A stretch of DNA of 64,000 bases from the NCBI GenBank assembly GCA_006352455.1, contig VANL01000025.1, positions 48,147-112,146 on the forward strand. The letters run 5' to 3'. The DNA comes from Brachionus sp. 'Tiscar'. Taxonomy: Eukaryota > Rotifera > Eurotatoria > Ploima > Brachionidae. Shown piece by piece: positions 23,675 through 38,719 of this stretch. The first letter of the stretch is position 1. Each line of letters starts with the position of its first letter. A program made the translations under genes and the position numbers. The notes under the pieces were generated by a model. That model made no database searches, was not told the origin of the DNA, and saw only the letters and a list, made by a program, of their open reading frames with translations.

Positions 23675-26600
23675 ATTTTTCTATTATGACAAATTTGGAG
23701 CTTGTTAGGAAAATCTAAGTTTATTTTTTTCGAAAATAAATGACTAAAATGTTTATACGAATTAAATTGGATATGAAAGAAAGCTTTAGAGAATAATGAC
23801 GATTGAAACAAGAATTAATATAAATTAATAATTAAAAAGAAAATTATTATTAGTTATTATATTTGAAACAAATATTCAAAAGTTTATAAACAATTTAGTG
23901 AGATTATGATAAATAAATATTCAAATTTTTGCATTAGTTACACATTATTATGTGGCAAATTTGTCATCTTATTGGTTTATTAGATTTTTATTTTATTTAA
24001 AATATCAAAATTAATTAAAAATCCAAAATTAAATGATATCATATTTTAATTTATAATATTATGATGATTGAACAAGAGTTAAAATTTGTCTTTGAAAAGA
24101 AAATTTAATCAATTTCAAATAAAAAATTTGACTTTCAAGGAAAAAATTATGGTTATGAATTTGGGGCCATAGCGAAAAAATAAAAAAAAAATATATATTA
24201 GAAAGAGTCTCATAGGATTCTTTTAATTTTTACATTGATTTTCAAAATGTCAAATTGATATGATAAAGAAAAACAATTAACTATCATTAATTATTCTTTG
24301 ATTATTAAGAGTGTTTTTTCTTAGGATTGAAAAGTTTGAATAAAATTTTTTCAAGTTGATTTTAAAAATTAGCGATTTAAAGAAAAAAAATTTAATTTAA
24401 GGTCTTTTTCGAGTATTAGTATTTCTAAATCCAGATTAAATATTTGACTAATCAACTGATAATAAATATTAATTTAGAAAATTTGACAAAAATATCATGA
24501 ATATCACAAAAGTAAAATTAAATTATATGTATCTATGAATTGAATATAGTCAATTTATCAAGGTAAATCATCAAAGTTGTCACCAAACCGAGACTTTTAA
24601 ATAAAGGCAGATTATTATCAGATTTAGTTAGTTAGATATTTTCTTTAGTCTTTTAGATAAAGATCTCAAAAGATTCAAATAGATAAATAAATGATTCATC
24701 ATTCCATAATATAAATATAAATATTTTTTAAGTTTAAAGTAAATTATATTTTTTAAAGTTAAATATTTCTTATGTATAACGATTGCTTTCATCTTAATTT
24801 TCTATTTTTAGAAGCTATTTGCTTTTGGACTATTAAAACAAGTTATGGACCTATTAAATTGCTAAAACAATAGCTAATAAATATAATTAAACCTTTAATA
24901 AACTTAAAATAAACATTTAATTTTAGTTCTCAGATTTTTTTTAATCAAAATTTTATATTTGAATCCAAAGAGCAATTTTAGATTTTTCTTTAATAATTAT
25001 ATTTTAATATTGTAAAAAAAGTTTATTCTAACAAATAATTATATTCATGACCTTATTTTTAGTATTAATAATATGCTTCACTAATCTCGTATTCATTCTA
25101 AATATCAAGTTTGTAAGGTGTCCACTTAAGAATAATTGGAAAGATTCAAAAAGTAAAATTGGATTTTAATTGTAAAATTGTAATCAAATTTTATAGTCAA
25201 GATCAAATTATTAATGGATAAATGTGTTTTTTTTTCTTTAACTGAATTCAAAAAAATATTTCTAAATATTTTATTTTATAATTTAAATATAATTTCTCAT
25301 TTAAAAAATTAAATTTTAAATTTTTTGTTTGATTTCTCAATAAAATTATTTAAGTTAATTAAAAATTTGTTTAAATTTATGATTTCAAATATAAAATTTA
25401 TTGCTTTGTTGATAATTAAACAATAGTCTAGAATATTTTTCAAAATAAAAAATGAAAATATTAATTGAGAATGTAATTAACGATTTAAGTATGTTAGAAA
25501 TTTAAAAATAATTTTAGGGAGAATTTTAGCATAATTTTTGAAATTTTCCGCTTTTTGATCAAATAACTATTAAATTTAAACTAACCTAACAGATTAATTT
25601 ATTTTAAGAAGCTATCAAAATGTGTTATCAACGTTAGATGTGTTATGGAACCTTCTTTAATAAATTTATAGATAAAACAATGAACTTATTTTCCATCGAA
25701 ATTGGCAGTTATGGCTTTTAATCAAGATTGTTTTTAAAAATGATTAATTGGAATTCAGAGGAAATGATTTGTAAAAATATTCAGCTTGTAAGACTGATGG
25801 ACCGAAATAAATTATAAAAGTCTATTCAAGTACAATCAACATTGGTTGACTTATAAAGGAATTTTAATTAAAAATTTACTTTTGTTTATTCGAAATAAAA
25901 TATATAAATTTTTAATAATTCACCGGGCTTTCTAATTGGAATCCGACTGGACGCTGCATTTATTTCTACTTTCAAAATATTTTTTAGCAATCGTACGTCA
26001 CGTATCAAAAATTATTTCAAGACCAAAGAAAAATACAAATCTTCCTTAACTCTTAAAACCATTTATCGAAGCCAGTAAAATGACTGACCATAATAAACAA
26101 ATAAAACGATTAACCACATAATAAACCATCAAGTCAAAAACGTTTTAATCAAATCAATTGATTAACTTTATAGATTTCCTACTTTTAATGTTTGATTTAT
26201 AAGTGGGGTCAATCTCAAGTAAAAACAAATAAAATTTTTCGTGGTTTTATATGTACAAGTATTGTTGAATTAGACAAATATCAAATTGCTGTCCTATACA
26301 TTCTAAATTTAAAAAATACTACTTGTAAAAACTTCAAATTGTGGTTACATTTAAATAGATCAAATTAAAATTCGGATATTATTATCACAAATTTGTAGTT
26401 TTTAATCAATTTTTGATTTTTTTATCAATCTTTTAAGAAAAAATTTTATGAGTTATTCAAATTCAAGATATTAATAGTTCGAATTAAATTTTGTAAAATA
26501 TAATTCAAATATATAAAATATAAATTTAATGTTTACTTATATTTCAAAATTTAACTCAAAACAGACGAATATCGAATTTAGGAAGTAAATAGCATACATT

Positions 26601-28609
26601 CTTGTAGAATAAATATTTTAATTTATATTCAGGTTTTACATTTATTTAGTATAGGTTCAATTATTTGCTTCTCAACTGACATTTACTAATTTATTTAAAA
26701 ATCCAATTTCAAATTTAATTTTGAATTAATGAGTGGTACATTAGTGAAAGGCTACGTCATTTGAAAATAAAGAAAAATAATTTTTTCCTCAAGGCTGATA
26801 GAACATAAATATAAAGTTTTTAAAAATCTGAATCAAACTTTATTTAAAAGGGTTTATTTTATATGTTAAAATATTTTAATTTTGAATTTTAACAACTCAA
26901 AACCCTGTGAATTTTAACACTTTTTTGAAAATTCTTTCATTTTATTTTATTTCTAATTTACAAATGAGGTATTTGTGATTTCACAACATGGTGCTTAATA
27001 AAACCATTAATTATATTTTTATTATAGCCGATCACATATTAAAAAAAATCTTGAGAGTGCAATCGACCTTTGGTTAAAAAGCAAAAAGAATGAAAACAAG
27101 ATAATTTTATATTTCTGCTTTATTTAATCACAACTCTTAATTAGTTAAATAAATTATAGTCATTTAGTAAGGTATTTGTATCGATCTAAAATCTTGCTGA
27201 TCGATATTATCGATTTTAAAAAAATGATTAGTTTTGATTTTGATGGATTAGTATTTCTACTCTTGAGCCAGTCTAGGTGGAAAGGAGGAAATTGAGTGGA
27301 AAACTGATGTTAATTAAGAAAAATCAGTATTAAATTGAGTTCATTTGAAGCTATTCCAATGTTTCACTTCTTTTTCGGACATATTTACCTTTTTATTTGA
27401 ATAAGTTTTAGGAAAATTGCTATTAAATCTACTAAAGTGATTTTTTAGCTTATATTAGAGTTAAAGAAATTTTCAAATCATAAAACAACAAGTTTTATTT
27501 AAGGCTATTTTCATTGAATTAATAAAAAGTGAGAATAGAAAAATCGAGAACTTTCACAAAATAAAATATTTTAAGGCCTCTAACTAAAAGATACTTAAAC
27601 CAAATCTATTTTAATAATCTACGTTAATTGTAATTTTTAAAGGAAAATACTTGAAGCTAATTCTCTATTTTCTTATAATGAGCTATTAATAATAAAAACT
27701 TGGGGTAAAAATTTTCAATGACCATTTATCTTAAATCAAATGTTTTTTTTTTATTGAAAAAAACTTCGTTTATTTCATTGATTTAATAGGACTAAAAAAC
27801 TAAACAAAATTAATTTCATCAGGTCATTTGGACATTTTTGAACAATTATAATGTTTTATCAGAATTTTTTTTCTGAATATGAGATATAGTAAATTATCGA
27901 AAATTCATGACAAAAATAATTATAGAGAGCACTTTTGTCCGAGATTGAGAGTAAAAAAACAGGTATTGACATTTTAATTTTTAATATTAGATTAGATTAG
28001 TTTTTTAATAATGAGAGAATATCGGATCAAAATATAAAATTTTGAGTATGTAATCCTATTTTTTTTTATTTGAATAGAGCACTGTGAGATTTGGTCTTAA
28101 GCTTGATCAAAAGTCAGCAAGCTTTGGAAAATAAACTAAGCATAAAAGCACGCGCTCCGAATAAACTAAAAAAATGTTGTATATTTCCTCGATTATTTAC
28201 GATATTTACATTCGTTTTACTTGAACTCTAAATTTTCAGCTTGAATTTTTTATTCGTTATTATTCTACCTTAACGAACATTTTCATGCTCAAAATTCATA
28301 AAAGTTGACATATTTTTTTTTGTGTCCATTTTTGATTAATAATTATAATAACAAAAAAAAGCTATTCACATTAAATTTTGTATTTTTTTTATTTGATTTA
28401 AATGTTAAGTTTTATAGAAATTTATGCTAGAGACATAACAAGATTACACTTTAATATTTAAAGTTTATTTTAGACAAAAAAAAATTCAACTAGTCCATAA
28501 AACAAAGCCAAAAAATTAACCCTATTATTTAATTTAGATATTTAAAAAATAAAAAAAAATGAGTCTTTGCTGATTTCAATTTCAGACACATTTTTTATCA
28601 ATATCAATC
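23675..28609. other. long gene-free region upstream of Sidekick
   Basis: Nearly 5 kb of AT-rich DNA between the divergent alpha-SNAP and Sidekick starts. No long open frame, tRNA, transposon domain or tandem array was recognised. Slightly more complex patches at about 25920-25990, 27180-27300 and 28075-28165 may be regulatory. A palindromic GATCGATATTATCGAT lies near 27200. A non-coding first exon of Sidekick could be here. Confidence 0.5.
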
Positions 28610-31600
28610 ATGTATATTTATTTAGTTTTATTTTTTTATCTAATAAACCGAATCGTTGGCATAATCGAGCAACAGCCAATATTTACATCACAACCAGTCG
28701 ATGTGGGCCCTCTATTCAGTGGGACACGAGGAATTCTTCAATGCACCGCTAGCGGAACACCACCGGTTCAATACAAGTGGTTGAAAAATGGTCAACCTTT
28801 GACAAACAAATCGACCACAAACGGAGGCGTTTATTTAATAAGTCAAGCCGATAGGGCAAAAGACGTCGGTAACTACCAGTGCATAGCTGAAAACCGACTT
28901 GGATCAGTGCTGTCAAACAAGGCCCATTTGACTGTGGCATACATGGATCAATTGAAGGTATCATACCCGACTGAAATTAGGGTAAAATCAGGCAGAGCTG
29001 CTGTGATTAAATTGCCTAAAATATACGACGCTTATCCGGCACCGACTATTGAATGGTTCGCTGGAGGAGCTCTCATAGAACCTAACGCAAAGTTTGCAAT
29101 AACTAAAGATTTTGATTTGGTTGTGCTTAGATGCGACAAAGCTGATGAAAAATCCTATTATGTCGAAGTCAGTAGCATTCATACGGGTGCTAGAATACGC
29201 AGTCGAGAGATTAGGCTGTATGTCACAGATATTATTTTTTCTGATAATTTCGGTTACAATCCATTTAATGAAAAACAAAGTGATACAAACGAGTTAGAGT
29301 TTGTGATCAAACCGACAAACACTATCGCCAAATTAAATGATAATTTGGTAAAATTTGATTGTATTGTAAATTCGAGAAAACATCCGCTTGATCAAATTGA
29401 AATAAATTGGTACAAAGATCATCAACTTATTGATTTTATTAAAACAAAATACCACTTATCATCGAGATCTCTAGAAATAATTTCTGTTACTGATCAAGAC
29501 GCTGGAGTTTATACTTGTTCAGCTAAATATAATGTAATACTTAATCAACCTAGTGATTCAGCGTCCATAAACGCATCGGCTAGACTCGATGTTTACAGTA
29601 AGATTTTTATGTTATATTAGCAATAATTTGCCTAAAAAAACTATTTTCTTTGTGTTTAATCAAAACTTAAAAATTTTATTCGCTTTAGTAAAAAAAAAAG
29701 ACATCTTTAATTTTAATAAATAAAAAAATTCCTGAAGACCAGAGACAGCATTATTAAATATAGTTAGGTCTAAAAAATCAATTTGTTCATTTTTAAATTA
29801 TATTTTTCTAAAAATTTTTTCTTAAGTAAGATTGAAAATCATTTTAAAGGAAATAGAGGAGTATGAATTTTGGATTTTTTTTCTAAAAGTCTTTTATTCT
29901 GATTTTTGAAAATATTATTTTTCTTTTTTTAGAGTTCTTATATTCTTCACATTATAATGGTTTGGACCAGACTTATTCTAAAGTCAGTTAATAAAGTCCA
30001 AAAAAAACTTTAGCAAAAGAACGGGTGTTGACTTTCTAATTTTCTTCTTTTGATAACACTTATTTATTTCCTTTAATTTTTATATATTTTTTTTGGTTTC
30101 AAGGTTAATCAATAGGCTAGTTATCATACTACAAAGATTAATTAACACTTCGTTTATTAAATTGATTATTAAAAAAAATATTCATTTTAAAAAAATTTAA
30201 AAATTAAAAAAATTGAATAGAGATTTTATTTTAAAAGATGCTAGAGAAAATTCAACAAGTTTAGTTAAATAATTCAAATTTTGAAATAAAATCTATTAAA
30301 ATTTAATAATTTTTCAAATCTAAAATAGCTGATGATTAATACTCGTTTTAGCTACCATAGTGGGACCCTGTTGTCTTGCTATACAGATTAAACCTGTCGT
30401 AGCTTATTATTATTATTATTATATTAAAAATTGAATTCTCTTTTTTTTTTTTGGCCACACTTATTTATTTCCTTTAATTTTACTTTATCCTCTAATGGGA
30501 CTAATGTCTCACTGTTCCAATAACGCATATTGAATATCAAAACTTGCTTAATATTTACTTATCTTAATCGTATATTATGTTTTCAAAAAAGTTTAACTCT
30601 ATTTTTATCTAATTTTAGTTAAGCCAACTTTTAAATCTCAACCAGAGAGTTTGATCGAAACAGATTATGGTAAGACTGTTCAGTTAAAATGTGATGGAAT
30701 ATCCAACCCTCCAGCAAACATAACTTGGTATAAAAACGCTGAACCAATCGATTTCAAAAAACAAAATAAGTAAAACTAGTTTTTGTTTTTATTTATTTAA
30801 AAATATTAAACCAAATATTTAAAGCTTCAAACAAACTGATTCAGGAACTCGGCTTGTAATCAATGACATATCTATTAAAGATCAAGCTATTTATCAATGT
30901 TTCTTGTCAAATGATGCAGGTCACATAAGCGCTTCGACTTTACTAAAAATAATCAGTTTTGCTCCAAAATTTACCGAAAATATCCAAAACCAAACAGTTT
31001 ATAGCGATGCAAATATAGATCTATCATGTGGTCAAGTTGATGGATCTCCGAAGCCAAAAATAATTTGGAGTAAAATCGACTATTCTATGAATCAAAATGA
31101 TCCTTATAGTGGCTCATTTAGTGAAAAATTTCCAAAATTTATTGAGACAGATGGTCAAAACAATGGCGCTCTTCTTATTCGAAATGTGAATCAAAAAGAT
31201 CAAGGTTGGTACAAATGCGAAGCTAGTAATATACTTGGCAAAATAAGCGCTACAATGTATCTACAAGTTAAAAAGAAGACAGAAATAATTGAACCACCGA
31301 TGAATATATCAGTAACGAAGGGTCAAAGTGCACTTTTTAAATGCAAAGTATCGAAAGAAGATGGCATTGATATTGACTTAAAATGGAAGTTTAATGATCA
31401 AGTTCTAGATTTGAGTCCTTATGAATATGACTCTTTTGATTCTCAGTACCCAAATTTACGCTTATATAAAAACGGTACTCTACAAATTCTAGAGGCAAAA
31501 AACACAGACATTGGAACCTATAAATGCTTAGTTGTTTCTTTGAATAACATTGAAGCAGGTGAAGATGAAAAGACAGCCTATCTAAACGTAGTTGAATTGC

Positions 31601-34600
31601 CATATGCTCCTTTTAATTTAAATGCTGAATTAAATCCTTCGGAAAAACGAAGTGTTAATTTAACATGGCAATCGTCATTTGATGGCAATAGTCCTATACT
31701 AAAGTATATAATACACGCTAAAATAAATTCATTTGATACTACACTTGCACAGTACGAACAAACCGACGATTGGTTCGTAATTAAAGACAATGTTTTAGTA
31801 ACACCTTATTTCTACTATAGCAATCAACCACAAGTTTACTGGTCCTTAATTTACGATCTGAAACCAGCATATACTTATGAATTTAGAGTGAGTGCAGTTA
31901 ATGGAATAGGTGAAGGCATGGCAAGTAGAACTAGCAACAAAGTAACTGTACCAGAAGAGGCACCTAGTCAGCCACCACAAAATATTCAAGCTTATGCAAT
32001 TGACTCGAGAACTATAAGCTTACAGTGGCAAATGCCGCTAGTTTCTTCTTGGAATGGCCGATTAAAAGGCTATCAAATCGCATATTCTCTTTCGTATCCC
32101 AACTCTTCATGGAAACATGTTCAAGTTGATGATCCTAACATAAATAGCATTAACTTGACAGCTCTTATAGTGTGGGAGACTTATTTAATAAAAATGAGTG
32201 CATTTAACTCAAAAGGATATGGTCGTCAATCTCATCCACCATTACGTATTAGAACTAAAGAAGGCATACCGATTCGTCCGCCGCTTAACTTTAAAGCCAA
32301 TTCGTTAAATTCAACGTGCATCCAGATGAGTTGGAATGAGCCACCAGCACAGTTTGTAAATGGTTTGATTCAAGGTTATAAGCTTATTTTTTATGAACAA
32401 AATAGAACTGATGCACGCCAAGAACGATTTATTTACACAAATCAATCGCAAAAAGGAACAAATGGCGCATTTTACTACGAAATGTGTGATTTATCAAAAT
32501 TTACCTTGTACACGTTAAGTTTACTTTGTTTTACGAGTTCTGGCGATGGACCATTAACTCAACCGATTCAACTTAAAACTTTAGAAGACGTGCCGGGGGA
32601 AGTGAGTGATGTGTTGTTTAACAATGTGTACGATACAAGTGTTGATATTGAATGGAAGCCACCATTGCAACCAAATGGGAGAATTTTAGCTTATATCATA
32701 TCTTATAAGCCTGCTGTTAATGGATCTAAATTTGAGAATATAATGGTTGACAGTTCGCAATTGAATTTTACAATTCGAAATTTAAAATCTTCTACTGAAT
32801 ACATAATTGGCTTGAGAGCCAAAACGCAAGCAGGTGAAGGAGTTCAAAAATTGTTGCAAATAAAATCAGGCGTTCCTCCAGAACTTCCAGAACCACCTAA
32901 AGCTATAGTTCTAAGATCTATAGGTCAAACTCATGTCGAATTGGAATTTATTCCAGGATTTAATGGAAAAACTTCTATCAATAAATGGATTGTTGAAGCT
33001 CTTCAAGTTTTTAATTCAAAATATTCATCAAAGTGGGTTCAGGTAAGAGGCTAGAGCTTTTTATTTAATAAACAAATTTCTAAAATTAGATTTTTTTATT
33101 TACTTTGAATAGCTATAAATCAAATATTAAAAGTGAAATTAAAAACAAAAGGATAATATAATTAATTTACATTATAAGTCAAAAATAGAAAGATTAAAAT
33201 GAAACTTTAAAGTTTAAAGATTGATTTCAATTTTGTAGTCGATTAAATATAATTATCATTTATAATTTTGCTCATATGTAAATTATATATATTGTCTTTA
33301 AAATAATTAAGGTTTCGATTCTCCGAAAACATGTAACAACAACTTTTTGATGTTATTTTTTAGAAATAAACTTAAAATTAGATTATTTTCCATAAATAAT
33401 GTTCATAGTTCGCCTTTATTCTAGCCAAAAATTTAAAAATAATTTTTAATAAATTTTTAAGCTTTATTTTAGGTTTTGAATTAATTAAATATTTTTATGA
33501 TTAATAATAATTTTTGGTTTAATAAATTAATTGGGTATTATAAATGAAAGATTGACTAAATTTAAGTTTTATTCAAAAATTAATAAAAAAAAATGTTCTT
33601 TAATTTGATAGAGAAATTTTTATTATTTGCTATCTATAATTCTTCTTCTAACGGTTAAAAAAATATATTAAGTTAATAATTCATTTTTTTTCTTAAGGTT
33701 TATGAAAAGTCAAATGCACCAAACGCAACTAAACTAACAGTGTCAAATTTGAAGCCGTTTACAAATTACACTCTCCGAATGTTTGCCAAAAACGTTAAAG
33801 GCATCAGCAAACCTAGTCAATCAACTGAAGTATTTCAAACTTTACCAGACGTGCCATCCTATTCCCCTCAATATCTTTCTGCAAGACTTGAAAATTTGTT
33901 TATTAATTCAACGGGAGGATTGGACGTTCTCATTAAATGGAGTCCTATACCAACAAGTAAATGGAATGGGATCCCTTTAGGCTATGTTCTTTTCGTAACT
34001 GAATGCTTTACCAACTCAACTGATACCATTGAAATAAAATTTAACAAATACAAACAAACTAATTATTTATTAAAAAATATTGGCGCTTACAGATGCTATG
34101 AAGTGGCTATATCAGCTTGGAATTCAGTTGGTTTGGGACCCAGAACCGACCAAGATAGCATACTAATTTTGAATCGAACTAGCCAATGCAAGCCCTCTAA
34201 TTATACTTATAATGTCAATCTCTATACTGTTAATTCAACTGCCATTCGAATCAATTGGTCTGCTTTAAAAAAAATCTATTGGAATGGTATTTTAACTGGT
34301 TATTTGATTAAATATACCCCTACTGAATCACCATCTAATGACTTAACAACTCCGATCAGCTATTATGATTATGATGAAATGGACGAAAATGAAGACAGTG
34401 ATTTAAAATTTTTATCAAATTATAAGCAGAAAGAATTTTTCTATCGTCTATCCAAAGTAGACGAAAATTCAAAAAAATTTGAGACTTTGTTGTTCGGTCT
34501 GTTGAGCTTTACTAATTACAAAATTGAAATATCAGCATGTACCAGAGCTGGATGTGGGCCGTCAAGTCTACCTGTTAGCATAAAAACTCTAGACTTTTTG

Positions 34601-37600
34601 CCTTCAAGGCCTATTGATTTAAATTTTCCATATGTTAATTTGACGAATGTAAAACTTGAGTTCAAATCACCAAGATATCCAAATGGTCAATTGAATTCAT
34701 TCAGAATTCGCTACAGCCTGAAGCGCATACCAAATAGATGGAAATATGCTTATTTAAATTGGAGCATAAATCAGTCTGTTTATCACATAGAAGTGAACAA
34801 TTTACTTAAAATGGAATACTATATATTCGAAGTATGTGCTAATAATACTTGGGGTTTTGGTCAATCAGCTAGAACTATTGTTTACACTATTGACAATTTG
34901 AGTCGATTGAGACCAGATCGACCATCGAGGCCTACTGTTCAAAAATCTTCTATAAAATCTACTGAGTTGACCATAAGTTGGAATACCAATTCTGATAATT
35001 ATAGTCCCATACGATTTTTTGAAATACAAATAGCTGAAAATTCTAGTGATTGGAGAACAGTATATTTATATAAAAATACAAATGCTAATTTAAACAATAA
35101 CTTCATGCTAACAATAAAAGGAAAAGATAAACTTGGTAGACAAATTATTAGACCAAATAGTTATTTATACAAGTTTCGCATAGCTTCTACAAATGATATT
35201 GGAAAAAGTGATTATAGTGAAGAATCGGTAGCTGTAACTACCAAACAGGATTTTCCCGAGTTAAATCTCTATGATCTGAACACTTCAGTCATTGATGCCA
35301 ATCGAATAGAATTGGAATGGTTTGAAAGAATTAGTACAGATGCCAAATTGATAAAGTTTAAAATAGCATATCGTTTAGTTCAAGAAGAAGACCCCGATAG
35401 TATAATGATTAATGAAATTTTGGTTGAATATAAGAACACAGTTCAAAGTATAGAAGATGAGAATCTTGGTTTAGATGTCTTGAGACATCAATACTTACTT
35501 ACAAGTCAGAACTTGAATAAAGAAGGAAAATATGAGGTAAGCTATTTTAAAAATGTTGAATAAATTTTTAATAATTGAAAATAAATCAACTAATTTATAA
35601 ATTCATTAAAGCTTTTTGAATTTTACTAATTATTTTTTAAATAACTTAAAAATTTAGGTCAAAGTCTTAGATTGAATTTTTAGGTTTAAGTATTTTTCCA
35701 ACTAAACAGTTCTTAAATAAATAGATTATTTAAAAAATAAAATTTTAAATTTGATACCAGAAATTAAGTTTAAAATAAGTAATTAAAATTTATTTTAAAA
35801 TTTTCAATTTTATTCTTACAAAAAAGACTTGAGATATCTTGAAATTTTGGAAAAAAAAGCAGTCTGGAAAACTTATCATGCGTTTACGTATAAATAAATT
35901 TATTTTTAAAAGAAAAAAAATTATATTTTACACCTTTTTACAGTAAGCAGATTTAAATAAAAAAAATTTTTTTGAAAAATTTTTTACCAGTGATTTAAAA
36001 TCTAGAACAATTTAGAAAAACCTGAATTTTCTTATTATGACTTATTCTAAAAGAGAATTGCCTATAATCTCTTATATTTTCATTATTTTAATTTTTTCTA
36101 ATTTAGATCGAAATATGCGCAATAAACACAATTGGACAATCATCAAATTGTTTGAAAAGCAAAAAACTAATTTACATAGAGGATAGACTTCCTTTATATG
36201 ACAAATTGATGATTAAATCAGTCAAAGCTTTGAGTAGTACAGAAATTAACGTTTCTTGGGCAACACCAAAAGAAGAATATATTAATGGAAATCTATATGG
36301 GTATAAAATATCATGCATCAACAATGAATTGTTGGATACCAAAAAATTGTCTGAATACTTTTCCAATCAGGAATCTTTAATGGATGATGATTTTATAAAC
36401 ATAATTATAGTCGAACCAGAACTAAATTCAATCCTACTCAATAATTTAAAACCTTATAAAAATTACACCATTTTAATCCAAGTGATCAATCAAGCAGGAG
36501 AATCAGCTCTTCCTTTTAAAGAAATTAATCTTTTGGACGGCTCGATTCGAGCTCAAACATTCGAATCTTTGCCTTCAGCGCCATCCAAAATAACATTCAG
36601 CTATATCAGTTTTAGTTTTTTAAATTTGACATTTTTCAAGCCTATTGAGTCAAATGGTGAAATTCTTTCATATGAACTATGGTATGAAAATGTTCCAAGT
36701 GAATCGACAACTACAAAAATAGTTCGACAAGAAATTGGCTCAAATTTTCCAAACCAAACGGTTCATTTAACAAATCTTGAATCAATGATATTTTATAAAT
36801 TTAAAGTTAGATGTAAAACACGCATTGGCTGGGGACCTTATCTTGAAAATTTAGTTTTTACAGGGCCTAGATTAAAAAAATTCTACAAATCCTTGTTGAT
36901 GAATGAAGATTTTAAGGAAGCTCCTTTAGCGCCAAGCAAACCAGTATTTTCAAGTCTAAACAACACTCATTCTTTACTTGAATGGAAAGCTTACTCAAAT
37001 GACTACGAACTTTTTATTATTGAGATTAAATTTCTAAATCCCAGTTCACATTCTGAAAATTTAACATATTTCGAGTTTTTTGCTTATTCAAATTCAACCA
37101 GTTTAATTATAAACAAATATGAGAAAAATTTTGAAAACTTTGCCTTAAAAAATCAGAATCTATGCATTTTTAGAGTATTTTCTTTTAATAAAATAAGCAT
37201 TAGTGAGCCAAGTCCTGACTCAGACTATGTTCATTCTAACAAATTGGCATCGAGTCAATCAATGGCTTCTATAAATTTTTCGAATCCAAATTTTTATCTA
37301 AATTGGTGGTTTTTGGTTATAATTGCACTTGGCTCTGTGACTGTTCTTATTATAGTCGTTTTGGTAATGCTTTTGAGAGGAAAGAATAAAAAATTTGTTC
37401 AAAAGCAACAACAAAAAGAACAAATGCATCAAAAAATGAACACAATCAAACTAATGAAAATGAATCAAGACAGCGATTCAAGTGACAACTTGAACAGTAT
37501 TTATTTAGCAGGATCAAATCAACAACTCATAATGACCAATACAACAAATACTCTATCTCGGGGTACTAACAATCATGTGACATTATATGAAATAAGAAAG

Positions 37601-38719
37601 TCAAAGAGAACAAATAATAGTGGTACATTAAAAACCGCTACTTATGTAAGTCCAAATGGTACTTTAAGTCGCGTTAACATTGTTGATTCTTCTGACTTGA
37701 CTGATTCAAATTCGGCCACTTTGATCAAGCAGCAGCAAATAAACAGCTTGAATAATCCAAGAATATTGGGAAATTTGTTGAATTTAGGTCCAAATAATAT
37801 GGCTCAGCCAAACGATTATATAACATCTAAAATAGGAGCTTTTTTAATCAATGAAAATGGAAAATTGAAAAACAACCATTATTTAATGCCACTGAATAAG
37901 AATGATGCATTAGATGGTAATGAAGATGGAGAAGACTCCAAACAACATTTATACTTTCAGCATATGGCTGCTCATTACGGTCAAGCTGGTGCAAATTTGA
38001 ATTTTAACTATTCATCTTCAGATACAGAAAATGAAGCTAACTTTAACCACATGACGTCAAACTATGTCTCCAAAAGACAAATTTACTCGACTTTTGGACG
38101 TCAAGGAACCGAACGAACAAATACGAATACAAATAGCTTGCCTCCTCCACCACCAGCTCTGTTAACCTCATCTGTTTTAAACACAGAACCAGAAAATTTT
38201 GAAGAGCGTAGAAATAACATGAACTATCAATCAAATAGAAATGCAAACATGTATCTTGATCACCAACAAGTCATGGAAATGAAAGAGCAGAAGAAACCAA
38301 CCCAACCTATGTATCATTATCATCAGGGACCATTAATTGTTGATTCCTCTCCTCCACCTGCACCTCCGCCACCACTTCAAAATAATGGGAATACATTAAG
38401 AATGAACACAAAATCTCCTTTCATAGCTAAAAAACCTCCAATTTCCAACTCAATTCCGAGAATTCAGCCATCGGCTATAAAAGCAGCAGTATCTTCTCAT
38501 GTAGAAATAAAAAATAATCAAGCTATAAGAACAAGTCAAAATTTAAATGAAAATTATATTTCGAGTAAAAAAAGTGATAATAATGCAGCTGAAGGAAATT
38601 TAGTAAATAGTAATTCATCTAATGACAATACTAGCTTTAATTTGAGTGGCGACAGGGTTATAATGAGTAATATAGCTGGATCTAGAAGACCTGTCGCTAG
38701 TGGATATTCTTTTTTCTAA
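28610..38719 (+). CDS. sdk: Sidekick, Ig/fibronectin-III adhesion receptor
   Basis: Homophilic adhesion protein of synapses and epithelial tricellular junctions. Five exons (28610-29597, 30619-30769, 30825-33042, 33698-35536, 36107-38719) give 2602 residues, longer than the about 2200 of vertebrate and fly forms. Order: signal peptide 1-20, six Ig domains to about 600, a long array of FN3 domains to about 2110, one transmembrane helix near 2131-2156 (WWFLVIIALGSVTVLIIVVL), and a 445-residue cytoplasmic tail rich in Asn/Ser with two polyproline stretches. Sidekick-specific blocks include AYMDQLKV after Ig1 and PPELPEPPKAIVLRSIGQ in the FN3 array. The C-terminus GYSFF resembles the PDZ-binding end of other Sidekicks. 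Introns are large (1021, 55, 655 and 570 bp) for this genome. An upstream non-coding exon cannot be excluded. Confidence 0.93.
29598..30618 (+). other. intron 1 of Sidekick with repeats
   Basis: A 1021 bp GT-AG intron. It contains two identical 25 bp copies of a sequence beginning ACACTTATTTATTTCC at 30056-30080 and 30457-30481. A SINE-like 3' end with an ATT-repeat tail lies between them, at about 30348-30428. No coding sequence was seen. Confidence 0.7.
30348..30428 (+). repeat. SINE/LINE-like 3' end with (ATT)n tail
   Basis: The blocks CCATAG, GATTAAACCTGTCGTAGC and then about seven ATT units parallel the copy at 11211-11275. The GC-richer body against AT-rich intron DNA and the pure triplet tail are typical of retroposon 3' ends. 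The 5' limit is not visible. Confidence 0.45.

Noticed and set aside
25725..25760. TTGGCAGTTATGG resembling the miR-34 start
   Set aside because: The seed differs at one base and the flanks do not fold back.
28749..29278. Minus-strand open frames within Sidekick exon 1
   Set aside because: Shadows of the Ig-domain coding sequence; no family similarity and overlapping conserved codons.
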